This document shows, one piece after another, positions 47,395-58,731 of a stretch of DNA of 64,000 nt. Numbering within the stretch: position 1 is the stretch's first letter; each line of letters starts with the position of its first letter. Source of the DNA: Gloeobacter violaceus PCC 7421. GTDB taxonomy: Bacteria; Cyanobacteriota; Cyanobacteriia; Gloeobacterales; Gloeobacteraceae. Below the pieces are notes generated by a model. The model saw only the letters and a list, made by a program, of their open reading frames with translations. It was not told the origin of the DNA and ran no database searches. The stretch is taken from contig NC_005125.1 of assembly GCF_000011385.1 (NCBI RefSeq), positions 1,054,001 through 1,118,000 on the forward strand, given 5' to 3'. The position numbers and the translations under genes are program-made.

Positions 47395-48471
47395 CTAGGC
47401 GATCGTCACGTCCTGGTTTAGATAGACATCCTGAATGGCGTGGAAGATGGCCGCACCGTCGGCGAGGGTCTTCTGCTGAAAAGTCTTGCGGCCGCTGATG
47501 AGGCCCATGCCGCCGGCGCGCTTGTTGATGACGGCGGTGTGCACCGCCTCGGCACGGTCGTCACCCTTGCCGGATTCGCCCCCCGAGTTGATCAGGCCGA
47601 TGCGGCCCAGGTAGCCGTTGGCCACCTGGTAGCGGGTGAGATCGATGGGGTGATCGGTGGTCAGTTCGGTGTAGATGCGTTTGTCGAAGCGACCGTAGCT
47701 CGACTGGAGGTTGAGTTTTTCGTAGCCGCCATTGACGGTGGGCAATTTTTGCTTGACGATGTCGGCCTCGATGGTCACCCCAAGGTGATTGGCCTGGCCG
47801 GTCAGATCGGCGCTGGTGTGGTAATCGACGCCGTCGATCTTAAAGGCGTTGTTGCGCAAATAGCACCAGAGGATCGTGGCCATACCCAGCTCGTGGGCCA
47901 ACTGGAACGCCTGGGAAATTTCGACAATCTCGCGACCGCTGTCTTGCGAACCGAAATAAATCGTTGCTCCTACGGCCACCGCTCCCATGTCGCGGGCCTG
48001 TCTGACGCTTGCAAAGAGGATCTGCTCGGATTTGTTGGGGTAGGTGAGCAGTTCGCTATGGTTGATCTTGAGAATAAATGGAATCTTGTGGGCGTACTTG
48101 CGTGCCACGATCCCCAGCACGCCGAGGGTGGAAGCCACCGCGTTGCAGCCGCCTTCGACGGCCAGACGCACGATGTTCTCGGGGTCGAAGTACATCGGGT
48201 TGGGGGCGAAAGATGCCCCCGCCGAGTGCTCGACGCCCTGGTCGACCGGCAAGATCGACAGGTAACCGGTTCCGCCCAGCCGCCCATGAGCCAGCAACGC
48301 CTGGAGGCTGCGCAGAACCGGGATCGGTCGGTCGGAAAAGCTCATGATCCGGTCCACCCAGTCGGAACCGGGCAGGTGGAGTTGATCTTTGACGATGCCT
48401 TTGCACTCGTGGGTCAGCAGCGACTCGGCTTCTTTGCCCAAAAGCTCTTCGATATCGGCGATAGAAAGCAT
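47395..48471 (-). CDS. fbaB: class I fructose-bisphosphate aldolase (DhnA/FbaB type)
   Basis: A 358-residue Schiff-base aldolase of the DhnA/FbaB group. [22 protein letters not shown] and [14 protein letters not shown] with the final ISGRKTFQ segments are family landmarks. It interconverts fructose 1,6-bisphosphate with triose phosphates in glycolysis or the Calvin cycle. It lies 9 bases after a small secreted-protein gene and upstream of cpcS, all on the minus strand. Confidence 0.92.
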   Translation of the reverse strand: MLSIADIEELLGKEAESLLTHECKGIVKDQLHLPGSDWVDRIMSFSDRPIPVLRSLQALLAHGRLGGTGYLSILPVDQGVEHSAGASFAPNPMYFDPENIVRLAVEGGCNAVASTLGVLGIVARKYAHKIPFILKINHSELLTYPNKSEQILFASVRQARDMGAVAVGATIYFGSQDSGREIVEISQAFQLAHELGMATILWCYLRNNAFKIDGVDYHTSADLTGQANHLGVTIEADIVKQKLPTVNGGYEKLNLQSSYGRFDKRIYTELTTDHPIDLTRYQVANGYLGRIGLINSGGESGKGDDRAEAVHTAVINKRAGGMGLISGRKTFQQKTLADGAAIFHAIQDVYLNQDVTIA

Positions 48472-48480
48472 GGCAGGAGG

Positions 48481-48780
48481 CTACTCCAGAGCCTGAATGT
48501 CTTCTTCGGCGGTTTCTTCTTCGGCTTCTTCGCCGTAGGTGTCGTACCCTTCGCTGCCGTAGTAGACCGAGACGCTGCCGTCGGAACCAATGTGCACCGA
48601 AGTGTAGGGTTCGGATTGGGCGTAGGGGCACTCGTACTCTTCGGCAGCCTGCTCTATGGGGGCCACGTCGAGCATCGCGGAATCTTGGGGGTTGACCAGA
48701 TTCAGAAAATGTCCGGCCATCGCCACGTTCATCGCTTGCACAGGAACAGCCAGCAGCAACAGAGCGGCACGCTTCAGCAT
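48481..48780 (-). CDS. small secreted acidic protein, 99 aa
   Basis: Unrecognised. ATG at 48780 follows GAGGAGA and starts a signal peptide (LKRAALLLLAVPVQAMNVAMAG). The mature part is strongly acidic and Tyr/Ser-rich (SVYYGSEGYDTYGEEAEEET), which could bind cations. It sits 9 bases before the aldolase gene, so co-expression is likely. Confidence 0.65.
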   Translation of the reverse strand: MLKRAALLLLAVPVQAMNVAMAGHFLNLVNPQDSAMLDVAPIEQAAEEYECPYAQSEPYTSVHIGSDGSVSVYYGSEGYDTYGEEAEEETAEEDIQALE

Positions 48781-48834
48781 CGAAGTCTCCTCAAGACGGC
48801 GGCAAGTCACTCCCGTTTTAGCACGCGGTCCTAC

Positions 48835-48864
48835 AAAAAATCCCCGGCCGATCGGCCGGGGATT
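48835..48864 (-). terminator. groEL rho-independent terminator
   Basis: A perfect palindrome with TCCCCGGCCGA / TCGGCCGGGGA arms (48841-48862), followed on the minus strand by a T-run, lies ~60 bases after the groEL stop. It separates groESL from the next operon. Confidence 0.92.
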
Positions 48865-48924
48865 CTGAACTGTCGGGTTTCAGGCATCGGGGTGCCCTTA
48901 CTGATACCTGAAAGCTGACGCAGA

Positions 48925-50884
<1,960 letters not shown>

Positions 50885-50949
50885 GCAAACCTCTCTTACA
50901 GCTCACTAAAGTCTTTGTGGAAGGAACGACTCCCTTCCAAGCACAGAGT

Positions 50950-50976
50950 TTAGCACTGAAGACCCGAGAGTGCTAA
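50950..50976 (-). promoter_or_regulatory. CIRCE element (HrcA operator)
   Basis: TTAGCACTG-N9-GAGTGCTAA, one mismatch from the CIRCE consensus. It lies upstream of groES and 4 bases below the lipA stop codon, so HrcA repression of groESL is expected. Confidence 0.92.
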
Positions 50977-50980
50977 CCCT

Positions 50981-51877
50981 TTACTCCGGCGAGTGCTGAT
51001 TTTTGGGGGTCCGGGGGTGGGAGCGCATCAGTCGCTGCACCTGCTCGGCGTGGTAGGAACTGCGCGTCAGGGGCGAGGAGACCATCTGCAAGAAGCCCAT
51101 CCCTTCGCCCGCCCGCCGCCAGCGCTCAAAAAGCGCCGGTTCGACAAAGGCTTCGACTTTGAGGTGTTTGGGGGTGGGCTGCAGGTACTGGCCGATGGTC
51201 AGGATGTCGCAGTAGACGGCCCGCAGATCTGCCATGACCGCGAGCACTTCCGCTTCGCTCTCGCCAAGGCCCGCCATCAGGCCCGACTTGGTGTAGATGT
51301 GGGATGCTTTGGCGCGAACGCGCTCGAGCAATTGCAAAGTGCGTCCGTAGTCGCCCTGGGGTCTGACCCGCCGGTAGAGCCGAGGGACGGTCTCGGTATT
51401 GTGATTGATTACTTGTGGATGGGCGGCAATCACGATATCGAGGGCCGCTTCGGAGCCGCAAAAATCGGGGATCAACACTTCGATGGTCGTTTGGGGCATG
51501 ACCCGGCGCACCGCTTCGATGCAGCGGGCAAACTGCAGAGCGCCGCCGTCGGCCAGATCGTCGCGGTTGACCGAGGTAATCACCACATGGCGCAGGCCCA
51601 TCCGCCGCACGGCCTGTGCGAGCCGCTCGGGTTCGGTCGGATCGAGGGCCTTGGGATATTTCTCAAAATCGATGTCGCAGTAAGGGCAAGCCCGCGTGCA
51701 GGCCGGTCCCATGATCAGAAACGTTGCCGTCCCGGCTTTGAAACATTCGCCGATATTTGGGCAAGAAGCTTCCTCACAGACGGTGTTGAGCGCCAGGTCG
51801 CGCAGGATGTCTTTAACTGCTCCCACCCGCTCGCGCTGCGGCGCTTTGACCCTGAGCCAGTCCGGCTTGGTGACCAT
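50981..51877 (-). CDS. lipA: lipoyl synthase
   Basis: A 298-residue radical-SAM enzyme inserting sulfur into octanoyl-lipoyl domains. The auxiliary cluster motif [12 protein letters not shown] and the SAM cluster motif [10 protein letters not shown] are both intact. ATG at 51877 ([10 protein letters not shown]) fits the family start; the open frame beyond is unlikely. groESL follows immediately downstream on the same strand, with only 96 bases for the groES promoter. Confidence 0.95.
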   Translation of the reverse strand: MVTKPDWLRVKAPQRERVGAVKDILRDLALNTVCEEASCPNIGECFKAGTATFLIMGPACTRACPYCDIDFEKYPKALDPTEPERLAQAVRRMGLRHVVITSVNRDDLADGGALQFARCIEAVRRVMPQTTIEVLIPDFCGSEAALDIVIAAHPQVINHNTETVPRLYRRVRPQGDYGRTLQLLERVRAKASHIYTKSGLMAGLGESEAEVLAVMADLRAVYCDILTIGQYLQPTPKHLKVEAFVEPALFERWRRAGEGMGFLQMVSSPLTRSSYHAEQVQRLMRSHPRTPKNQHSPE

Positions 51878-51958
51878 AAAAATTCGCGGACGACATCTGC
51901 GAGTGTAACGCACAGACCAACGGCTACCCAATTGGGTCGGGGCTGGAAGTATGCCCGC

Positions 51959-52546
51959 TCAGTCTGACCTGATTTGTGGGTCTGCAGCCAGATCGCCAGG
52001 TTCCAGGGGCGAAGGAGGACGATTGTTGATCTTGCTACCGGCAGGACCGCTGCCGTCGCCGAGGTCGGCAATGCGGGCGAGGGCACGATCCCGCAATTGC
52101 CTCAGCCATAGGAGCGCGGATAAAGCGTCGCTTTGTTCAGGTTCGAGAGCAGTCTGCGCATTCTCGTAAAGTTTCCAGATGGAGTTTTTTCCTTCGTCGA
52201 CAACCTCTTGCTGCAGCTGGGAACAGACCTGCTCACCGAGTAAAGGCAGGGGTACCAGCACCACCCCGCTCTCTTGCCTAGTTCGTATATGCAGTTGTCG
52301 TTCGATAGCTTGCGTTACCGGCTCAAGCAGGGCTGTATCACTGGGAAATACGGCAACCACTTCGTCGTTGATCCGCTCGAAAGTAGCGACATTATGCAAA
52401 GACGTGGCCAGGCTTCGTACCTGGAGCTCTACCTGAGGCAGCAGCATCGCCAAAGCCGGGTCGTTACCTACATTGGTGAACACGCGCGTAGTCTTTGCTA
52501 CCGCTACAGAAAACCTGTCTTCCCAAACTCGCATCTCCTGGTCCAC
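51959..52546 (-). CDS. hypothetical protein, 195 aa
   Basis: Unrecognised soluble protein, mostly helical, with a Pro-rich tail. AGGGGAG precedes a GTG start at 52546; an ATG four codons later is the alternative. It is the last gene of a close four-gene minus-strand unit headed by a Uma2 gene, with 38 bases to the previous gene. Confidence 0.6.
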   Translation of the reverse strand: MDQEMRVWEDRFSVAVAKTTRVFTNVGNDPALAMLLPQVELQVRSLATSLHNVATFERINDEVVAVFPSDTALLEPVTQAIERQLHIRTRQESGVVLVPLPLLGEQVCSQLQQEVVDEGKNSIWKLYENAQTALEPEQSDALSALLWLRQLRDRALARIADLGDGSGPAGSKINNRPPSPLEPGDLAADPQIRSD

Positions 52547-52584
52547 CCGATGGCTCCCCTATAGAGGCGACATCAGGATAGCTT

Positions 52585-52866
52585 TCAGGGGCGGCGAAAA
52601 AACCACCAACCTATTGCCGCAGCCAGAGCCGCACCGACAAGTGCGCCGCCCGCCGCGGAAGCTGGCTCGAACACCGGCCTCGGCGGTTCCGGAATGGATT
52701 TGATGTCGTGGACGTAGAACTCCACGTAGGTATCTTTGGTGCGGAAACGGTAGGTAATTTCCTTCGGCCGGTCCTTCAAAATCGTCGGCTGCACCTGGCT
52801 TTCGAAACCGGCTTCTTTGAGAAAGCGCGTCACGATATCGGGGCGCGGCGTGTAGATGTCTGGCAT
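52585..52866 (-). CDS. small tail-anchored protein, 93 aa
   Basis: Unrecognised. A soluble N-terminal ~60 residues (PDIVTRFLKEAGFESQVQPT) precedes a Gly/Ala-rich hydrophobic segment GGALVGAALAAAIGWWFF and basic RRP end, a C-terminal anchor topology. A good AGGAGG stands before ATG at 52866. It lies 17 bases after the preceding gene in the Uma2 unit. Confidence 0.7.
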   Translation of the reverse strand: MPDIYTPRPDIVTRFLKEAGFESQVQPTILKDRPKEITYRFRTKDTYVEFYVHDIKSIPEPPRPVFEPASAAGGALVGAALAAAIGWWFFRRP

Positions 52867-52883
52867 AAATGTTTGCCTCCTGT

Positions 52884-53330
52884 TCAACCGTTCTGGGGCC
52901 AGGCAGGCCACGTTTGCGGCTCTGCCTCCGCCTGCAAGCCGCCAGGTGGCGGAATTTTGGGGACTGGGACACGGGCACCGGCTTCGCCGTCGGATTCACC
53001 GCGGCCGATGGATTCAATGACCTCGACGGTGCGGGTGTGGAGCAGATTGAGCGCTTTCATGGTCCCAGCGAAGCTCAAGTGGCTCGTTTCCGGTGCGACG
53101 ATGAGCGAGAAGAGGTGTTGAGTGGCCTGCTCGTGAATGCTCTGTGCTTTACCCAAAGCACTTTTGATCAGTTTCGTCTGCAACTGCTGGCGTAAAGGTG
53201 GCTCTATTTCCGGTGCACGGCGTTGGAGAGACCGCCAGGCAAAACGGGTGGCAGTTATCAGATCCTCGAATTGTTCCTGGTAGGCAAATCCAGCCATGGC
53301 CACGACCCATTCGAGTAGGCGGCTCAGCAT
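52884..53330 (-). CDS. hypothetical helical protein, 148 aa
   Basis: Unrecognised, predicted mainly helical, with a Pro-rich C-terminus (VPVPKIPPPGG). Its ATG at 53330 overlaps the Uma2 stop as TGATG, which indicates translational coupling. Confidence 0.6.
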   Translation of the reverse strand: MLSRLLEWVVAMAGFAYQEQFEDLITATRFAWRSLQRRAPEIEPPLRQQLQTKLIKSALGKAQSIHEQATQHLFSLIVAPETSHLSFAGTMKALNLLHTRTVEVIESIGRGESDGEAGARVPVPKIPPPGGLQAEAEPQTWPAWPQNG

Positions 53331-53887
53331 CAAGGGAATAAATCCTTTACAGCTATCTGAACGACAGCAAAAGCAAGCGGCACAATACTGTCATTTTCTC
53401 CGAGGGAAAATTGCTCGGAGTGACCTTCTGAGCCGGGCTGGCGCAAGACAAGCAGTTGCCGGGTGCCGACATCCAAAATCCAGTAGTCGGCAATCCGGGC
53501 GCGGGCGTAAATCATGGCCTTGTGCCTGCGATCGTAAGCGAGGGTGGAACCGGAAACCTCGACAAGCAACAAAATATCCGCAGCATCCGGGTGCCGATCC
53601 TGGTAAAAGTTTTCATCCAGGCGGGCTGCCACAATATCCGGTTCCGGCTCTGAATCGGGCAGTAAGGTGATGGGTGACTGTACCCTCACAATTCCCACTT
53701 CTCCAAGCAACCTTTCAAAGGTTTTGGCGGTTCGGCTGATGACAGAGGCGTGGAGCGGCTGTTGTGGACTCATCTGAACAATTTGTCCCTCAAGCAGTTC
53801 AACTTGATCCTCAGCAGTCAAAATACCGGCCTCGATCATGCGGTGGTATTCCTCGACGGTCCACGCGCGCAGCCCGGTTGTGGTCAT
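53330..53887 (-). CDS. Uma2 family PD-(D/E)XK nuclease-like protein
   Basis: A 185-residue Uma2-family protein, distant from the two copies near 25-28 kb. EDQVELLEGQIVQMSP opens the domain, EPDIVAARLD supplies the Asp and LLLVEVSGSTLAYDRRHK the Glu-x-Ser/Lys half of the PD-(D/E)XK site. There is no coiled-coil tail. ATG at 53887 has GGAGGG upstream. It heads a four-gene unit and lies 34 bases below mutS on the same strand, so it may be read from the mutS transcript. Confidence 0.85.
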   Translation of the reverse strand: MTTTGLRAWTVEEYHRMIEAGILTAEDQVELLEGQIVQMSPQQPLHASVISRTAKTFERLLGEVGIVRVQSPITLLPDSEPEPDIVAARLDENFYQDRHPDAADILLLVEVSGSTLAYDRRHKAMIYARARIADYWILDVGTRQLLVLRQPGSEGHSEQFSLGENDSIVPLAFAVVQIAVKDLFP

Positions 53888-53921
53888 TGCAAATGCCCTC
53901 CTGCGGCGACCCGCCTTCAGT

Positions 53922-56594
53922 TTAGCCAGCGGCCGACTCGGAGGCGCTGCCGTTAGAATCGCGCAAGCCCACGGCAATTTGCGAATGCTGTTCGACCTGG
54001 GCCAGGACCGTGCGCGCCCGCGCCACCACCGAAGGCGGCAATCCGGCCAACCGGCCCACCTCGATGCCGTAGGAGCGATCCGCCCCGCCGGGGGTGACCC
54101 GGTGCAAAAAGACGATTCGATCGGCCAGTTCCTGCACAGTCACCTGATAATTGGCGACACCACTGACCACCGAAGCCAGTTCGTTCAGCTCGTGGTAGTG
54201 GGTGGCGAAAATGGTCCGGCAGCGGATGTGGCTTGCCAGGTACTCAGCCACCGCCCAGGCGATGGCCAGCCCATCGAAAGTCGCCGTCCCTCGGCCGATT
54301 TCATCGAGCAAGACCAGTGAGCGGGGGGTGGCGTGGTTGAGGATATTCGCCGTCTCGGTCATCTCGACCATGAAGGTCGATTGGCCGGTGGCCAGATCGT
54401 CGACCGCTCCCACGCGCGTAAAGATGCGATCGGCCACCCCGAGCACAGCCCCCCTGGCGGGCACAAAGGCCCCCACCTGGGCCAACAGCTGAATCAATGC
54501 CACCTGGCGGATGAAGCTCGATTTGCCGGACATGTTCGGGCCGGTGAGGATGATCAAGTCCGGCTCGGCTTCGGCTCCCATGCGCGCGTCGTTAGGCACG
54601 AAAAAACCCGCCGGGATCGCCTGTTCGATCACAGGGTGGCGGCCTGCCTCGATGTGCACCTCGCGCCCTTCGCCGAGCACCGGACGGCAATAGTCGTGGT
54701 AGACGGCCACCTCAGCCAGACCGGCCAGGGCATCGAGGGCGGCCACGCGCCGGGCCACCTGCCGCAGAGCCGAAACGTGACGGCCCGCCTCCTGCCTGAG
54801 GATGTTAAAAATATCGTACTCAAGCTGGTTGGTCTGCTGCTGGGCGTTGAGGATGCGGGTTTCGCGCTCTTTGAGTTCGGGGGTGATGTAGCGCTCCTCG
54901 TTGGTGAGGGTCTGTTTGCGCAGGTACTCGGGGGGCGCTTTTTCGGCCTTGCCGCGCGAGATCGACAGGTAGTAGCCGAAGGCTTTGTTAAAGCCCACCT
55001 TGAGAGTCTGGATGCCCGTGCGGGCGCGCTCGCGCGCTTCGAGATCCACCAGCCAGTCGCGATCTTCGATAAGTTGCCCGCGCATTCCTTCCAGTTCCGG
55101 GTGGACGCCCGCCCGGATCAGACCGCCCTCGGTGAGGATGAGCGGCGGGGTATCCACGAGCGTGCGGCGCAGCTTCTCTCCAAGCCGCTCCAGTTCGACA
55201 GGAATGGATTGAAGGGCTTTGAGGTAGGGACTGGTGCTCGCGGCCACCGCCTCGGCCAGAGCGGGCAATTTGAGCAGCGATTCGCCCAGAGCCACCAGAT
55301 CGCGGGCGTTGGCGGTGCCCGAACCGCAGCGTCCCGCGAGCCGCTCCAGGTCGTAGACCGATTCAAGAATGCGCTGGAGCCGTTCGCGCAACAGCCCCTC
55401 GTCGTACAACTCGGCCACCGAATCCTGACGGCGGCCGATGGCGCGCGTATCGAGCAACGGCTGCAAAAGCCAGCGCCTGAGGGCGCGCCCCCCCATCACC
55501 GTGCGGGTGCGGTCGAGCGCCCACAAAAGCGAGCCGTACTGCGCGCCGTCGCGCACGGTCTGGGTCAGTTCGAGGTTGCGCCGGGTCTGGTGATCGAGAA
55601 TCAGGTACTGCGAGAGGGTGTAGGTGCGGATGCCCTCCAGGGGAATCGACACTCCCCGCTGCGTCTCCAGCAAATGCTGCACCAACCCCCCGGCCGCCCG
55701 CACGGCAAGCGGCAGATTTTCGCAGCCGAAGCCTTCGAGTGAGCGCACGCCGAACGTTTCCATCAGCAACCGCCGCGCTTCGTCCAATTCGAAATAACGC
55801 CGGGGACGCAGCGTATAGCAAAACTGGGACGGCAGGCACTCGGGCCGTTCGCTGGAAGCCTCGCCGGGCCGCAGCAGCACCAGCGGATCGGGCGCGTCGC
55901 CGGACAGGAGCACTTCGGCCGGCTGCAGGCGCAACAACTCCTGCACCAGTGCCTCGGCACTCTCCAGCTGGGTCACCTGAAATTCGCCGGTCGAAATGTC
56001 CGCGAAGGCCAATCCCCAGCACTCCCCCGCCTGCACCAGCGCCGCCAGATAGTTATTGCGCCGTCCCACCAGCAACTGATCTTCGAGCACCGTACCGGGG
56101 GTGAGCACCCGGGTGACCGCCCGGCGCACCAGGACGCTCTCGGCACCTTCCCAGTCAATCTGCTCGCCGTCCTCCAGCAGCAGGGGCAACAGCGGCGCGT
56201 CGCCGTCGCTCTTGCTGCGACGAGCGACTTTCGCCTGCCGGGCGCGCTCTTTGGCCTGCTCGGGCGATTCGACTTGATCGCAAATCACCACCGCGTAGCC
56301 CTTTTCGATCAATTGGGCGCAGTAGCGCTCCAGAGCGTGGTGGGGAATCCCCGCCATCGGGATGCGGCCGATTTTGTCGCCCGCCTGGCGGCCGGTAAGC
56401 ACGATTTCCAGCTCGCGCGAGACGATTTCGGCGTCCGCCAGGAACGTTTCGTAAAAATCCCCCATCCGATACAGGAGCAGGCAGTGGGGATGCTGGGCCT
56501 TGACCTCGACGTACTGCTGGAGCATCGGGGTCAGATCCGATCGAGCGAAGCGGCGAAAGTCCCACTGGGAGAGTTGAGTGGCGGGGTCGGCCAT
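53922..56594 (-). CDS. mutS: DNA mismatch repair protein MutS
   Basis: A 890-residue mismatch-recognition ATPase. The N-terminal mismatch-binding domain has the RMGDFYETF motif (Phe-x-Glu), and the C-terminal ATPase has [34 protein letters not shown] and [16 protein letters not shown] at 56594 (MADPATQ) is preferred; the frame extends 8 codons more. Divergent from aat. Confidence 0.96.
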
Positions 56595-56710
56595 GGCGGT
56601 TACGCTGGGTAAGCGCAACGAATTTAACTTACAGGCTGCAACCGTGGCGATAATAGATCCGCCGCCACACGCCCCCGTGCAGCCACAGACCTGGGCCGGG
56701 CGGATCTGTA

Positions 56711-57292
56711 ATGCTGGTAACTCTCACACCCGAACTGTTGCTGCAAGCGTATACCCAGGGCTTTTTCCCGATGGCCGAAGGCCAGGGTCAACGCATCTAC
56801 TGGTACGAACCCGACCCGCGGGCCGTTTTTGAACTCGATAAAGTGCACTTCTCCAAGCGCCTGCTGCGGGTGATCCGCCAGGAGCGCTTTGAGATTCGCT
56901 ACAGCACCGCCTTTGAGCGGGTGATCCGCGCCTGTGCCGACCGACCTTCCACCTGGATCTCCGAGGAGATCATCCGCACCTACATTCGGCTTTACCGCAC
57001 GGGCTACGGCCAGTCCGTCGAAAGCTGGCTGGACGGCGAACTGGTAGGCGGGCTTTACGGCGTCAGCCTGGGCGGCGCCTTTTTCGGCGAGTCGATGTTT
57101 TGCCGGGTAAGCGACGCTTCGAAAGTGGCGTTTTTTCATCTGGTCGAACGGCTTAGGGGGCGGGGTTTCGCACTGCTTGACACCCAGTTCGCCAACGAGC
57201 ATCTTGTGCAGTTCCACGTCGTCGAAATTCCGCGCCGGGAATACCGGCAGCGGCTCAAAGGAGCGCTCGCCCTGCCGTGCAAATTTCGCTAA
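56711..57292 (+). CDS. aat: leucyl/phenylalanyl-tRNA--protein transferase
   Basis: A 193-residue transferase attaching Leu or Phe to proteins with N-terminal basic residues (N-end rule). [42 protein letters not shown] and [13 protein letters not shown] are family segments. Divergent from mutS across a ~115-base region. Confidence 0.93.
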
Positions 57293-57296
57293 CCGG

Positions 57297-57623
57297 CTAC
57301 CACTCGACGATGTCGGTGAGGATAACGGTGTCGGGTTGATCGCCAAGCAGTGCCGACTCCTGGTTGCCGCGCGGCACGCTCTGCAGCGGCGATTTGACTT
57401 TGCGCAGCTCGAAGCGTTGGGGTGGCCTCTGGAAGCGGCGCTCCTCGGCGTTGAGGTCGCGGGTGACGTTGCGGGAATTGATTACAAAAGCGGGTGGCGG
57501 GTTGAGGGTACGGGCCGGGACGGTAGAAAGCTCATCGACGCTGGTACTCGTCTGGGCACCGGCTGGTATGGCACCGAAAGCGGCAAGCGCAGCGACGGCG
57601 ATTAACACATTTCTTTTGAGCAT
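57297..57623 (-). CDS. small secreted protein with PRGNxE motif, 108 aa
   Basis: Unrecognised. ATG at 57623 opens a signal peptide (LIAVAALAAFGAIPAGAQ). The C-terminal part, SVPRGNQESALLGDQPDTVILTD, closely resembles that of the next secreted gene, so the two are paralogues. NADERQ/NAEERRF also matches. Function is unknown. Confidence 0.7.
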   Translation of the reverse strand: MLKRNVLIAVAALAAFGAIPAGAQTSTSVDELSTVPARTLNPPPAFVINSRNVTRDLNAEERRFQRPPQRFELRKVKSPLQSVPRGNQESALLGDQPDTVILTDIVEW

Positions 57624-57761
57624 TGTGGTGAGAGGCGATTCTATATTTACCAGCCTAGCGCACCTGTCGCCGGTAAAAATCCCAACGGTTGCATAACTCT
57701 TTCGAACGACTACCATCGAGTCCACGCGATTGTCTGAGATGGACCGGCATGGACATCGTCC

Positions 57762-58103
57762 TCAGCGTGGACCCTTGATGACCGCCGAGTCGGGTTGGTT
57801 GCCCTGCACGGCCGTTTCGTTGTTGCCGCGCGGAACTTTCTGGGCGGGAGACGGGGCGCCCTGGAGGGTCCAGCCGGGCCGCGCTCCCGCTTCGACCTGA
57901 CGCTCATCGGCGTTGAGTTGCTGGGTGAGCTGGCGCTCCTTGGCTTGCCTTTGCTTGTCGGCCGCCGATTGAAATTTGGAGCGGGCCTTTTTGGCGGTGG
58001 CAGGCTGGGTGGACAAATCTTTGACTTGTTCGGACTGGACGGCAACCGGTGCAATCAGCGCACCAAATGCCAAAATCGAGAACAACGCTAAAGCGATGCG
58101 CAT
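57762..58103 (-). CDS. small secreted protein with PRGNxE motif, 113 aa
   Basis: Unrecognised. A signal peptide ending APVAVQS is followed by a Lys/Gln/Ala-rich region and the shared end KVPRGNNETAVQGNQPDSAVI. Tandem paralogue of the gene at 57297, with 138 bases between them. ATG at 58103. Confidence 0.7.
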   Translation of the reverse strand: MRIALALFSILAFGALIAPVAVQSEQVKDLSTQPATAKKARSKFQSAADKQRQAKERQLTQQLNADERQVEAGARPGWTLQGAPSPAQKVPRGNNETAVQGNQPDSAVIKGPR

Positions 58104-58176
58104 GGTGGTCGAGAGGTTCTCACAACCCACCCAGCATAATCTGCCCCCCGGCCAAAATCCAATCGCTGCAAGCGCT

Positions 58177-58644
58177 TCAGGTCGAGACTAGGCCATCGGG
58201 ACGCCGCGGCTCCGCCTCCGTGACGCTATTGACTTTCCAGACTCTGCCCTCGCGGATCATCTGATAGGCGTAAGTCGCCTGTTCTTCGGCCCCTTCGACG
58301 ACGACGTGCACCACCGCCTGATCGCCATCGTCGAGAATCGGACCGAAGCGGGCCGAGCGCGAACGGGCGATGGCCGGGTAAGCGGAGCGCACCATCTCGG
58401 CGAAAACAGCCGCCGGGATGCGCCGACGAATACCCTGGGAAGCAAACGTATAAGCCTTTGCATAGTCGCCCTTGCGAAAAGCCGCCAGCTGCGACTGGAT
58501 GACCGCTTCCAGTTGTTTTTTGAGCGCTGCTTTGCTCTGGGCGAATTCGGCTGGCACAGCAGGTATGGCCAGTGCCCACGGTACCGCCGACACCTGAATC
58601 CCGATGAGCAACAGCAACATTGCAGCGACGCCGGTAGCCCGCAT
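58177..58644 (-). CDS. secreted DUF4864 family protein
   Basis: A 155-residue exported protein with a signal peptide ending about AVPWALA. The mature part, IQSQLAAFRKGDYAKAYTFAS followed by VFAEMVRSAYPAI, matches DUF4864, a NTF2-like fold domain of unknown role. Third of three small exported genes in a row on the minus strand. Confidence 0.8.
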   Translation of the reverse strand: MRATGVAAMLLLLIGIQVSAVPWALAIPAVPAEFAQSKAALKKQLEAVIQSQLAAFRKGDYAKAYTFASQGIRRRIPAAVFAEMVRSAYPAIARSRSARFGPILDDGDQAVVHVVVEGAEEQATYAYQMIREGRVWKVNSVTEAEPRRPDGLVST

Positions 58645-58731
58645 AAGTAAGATTTCGATTGGATTTTTTCCACGATACAGGTTGCCCTGGCGAAGGAATC
58701 CTTCCTGCAGCCAGATTGTCGCGAGCCCAGG

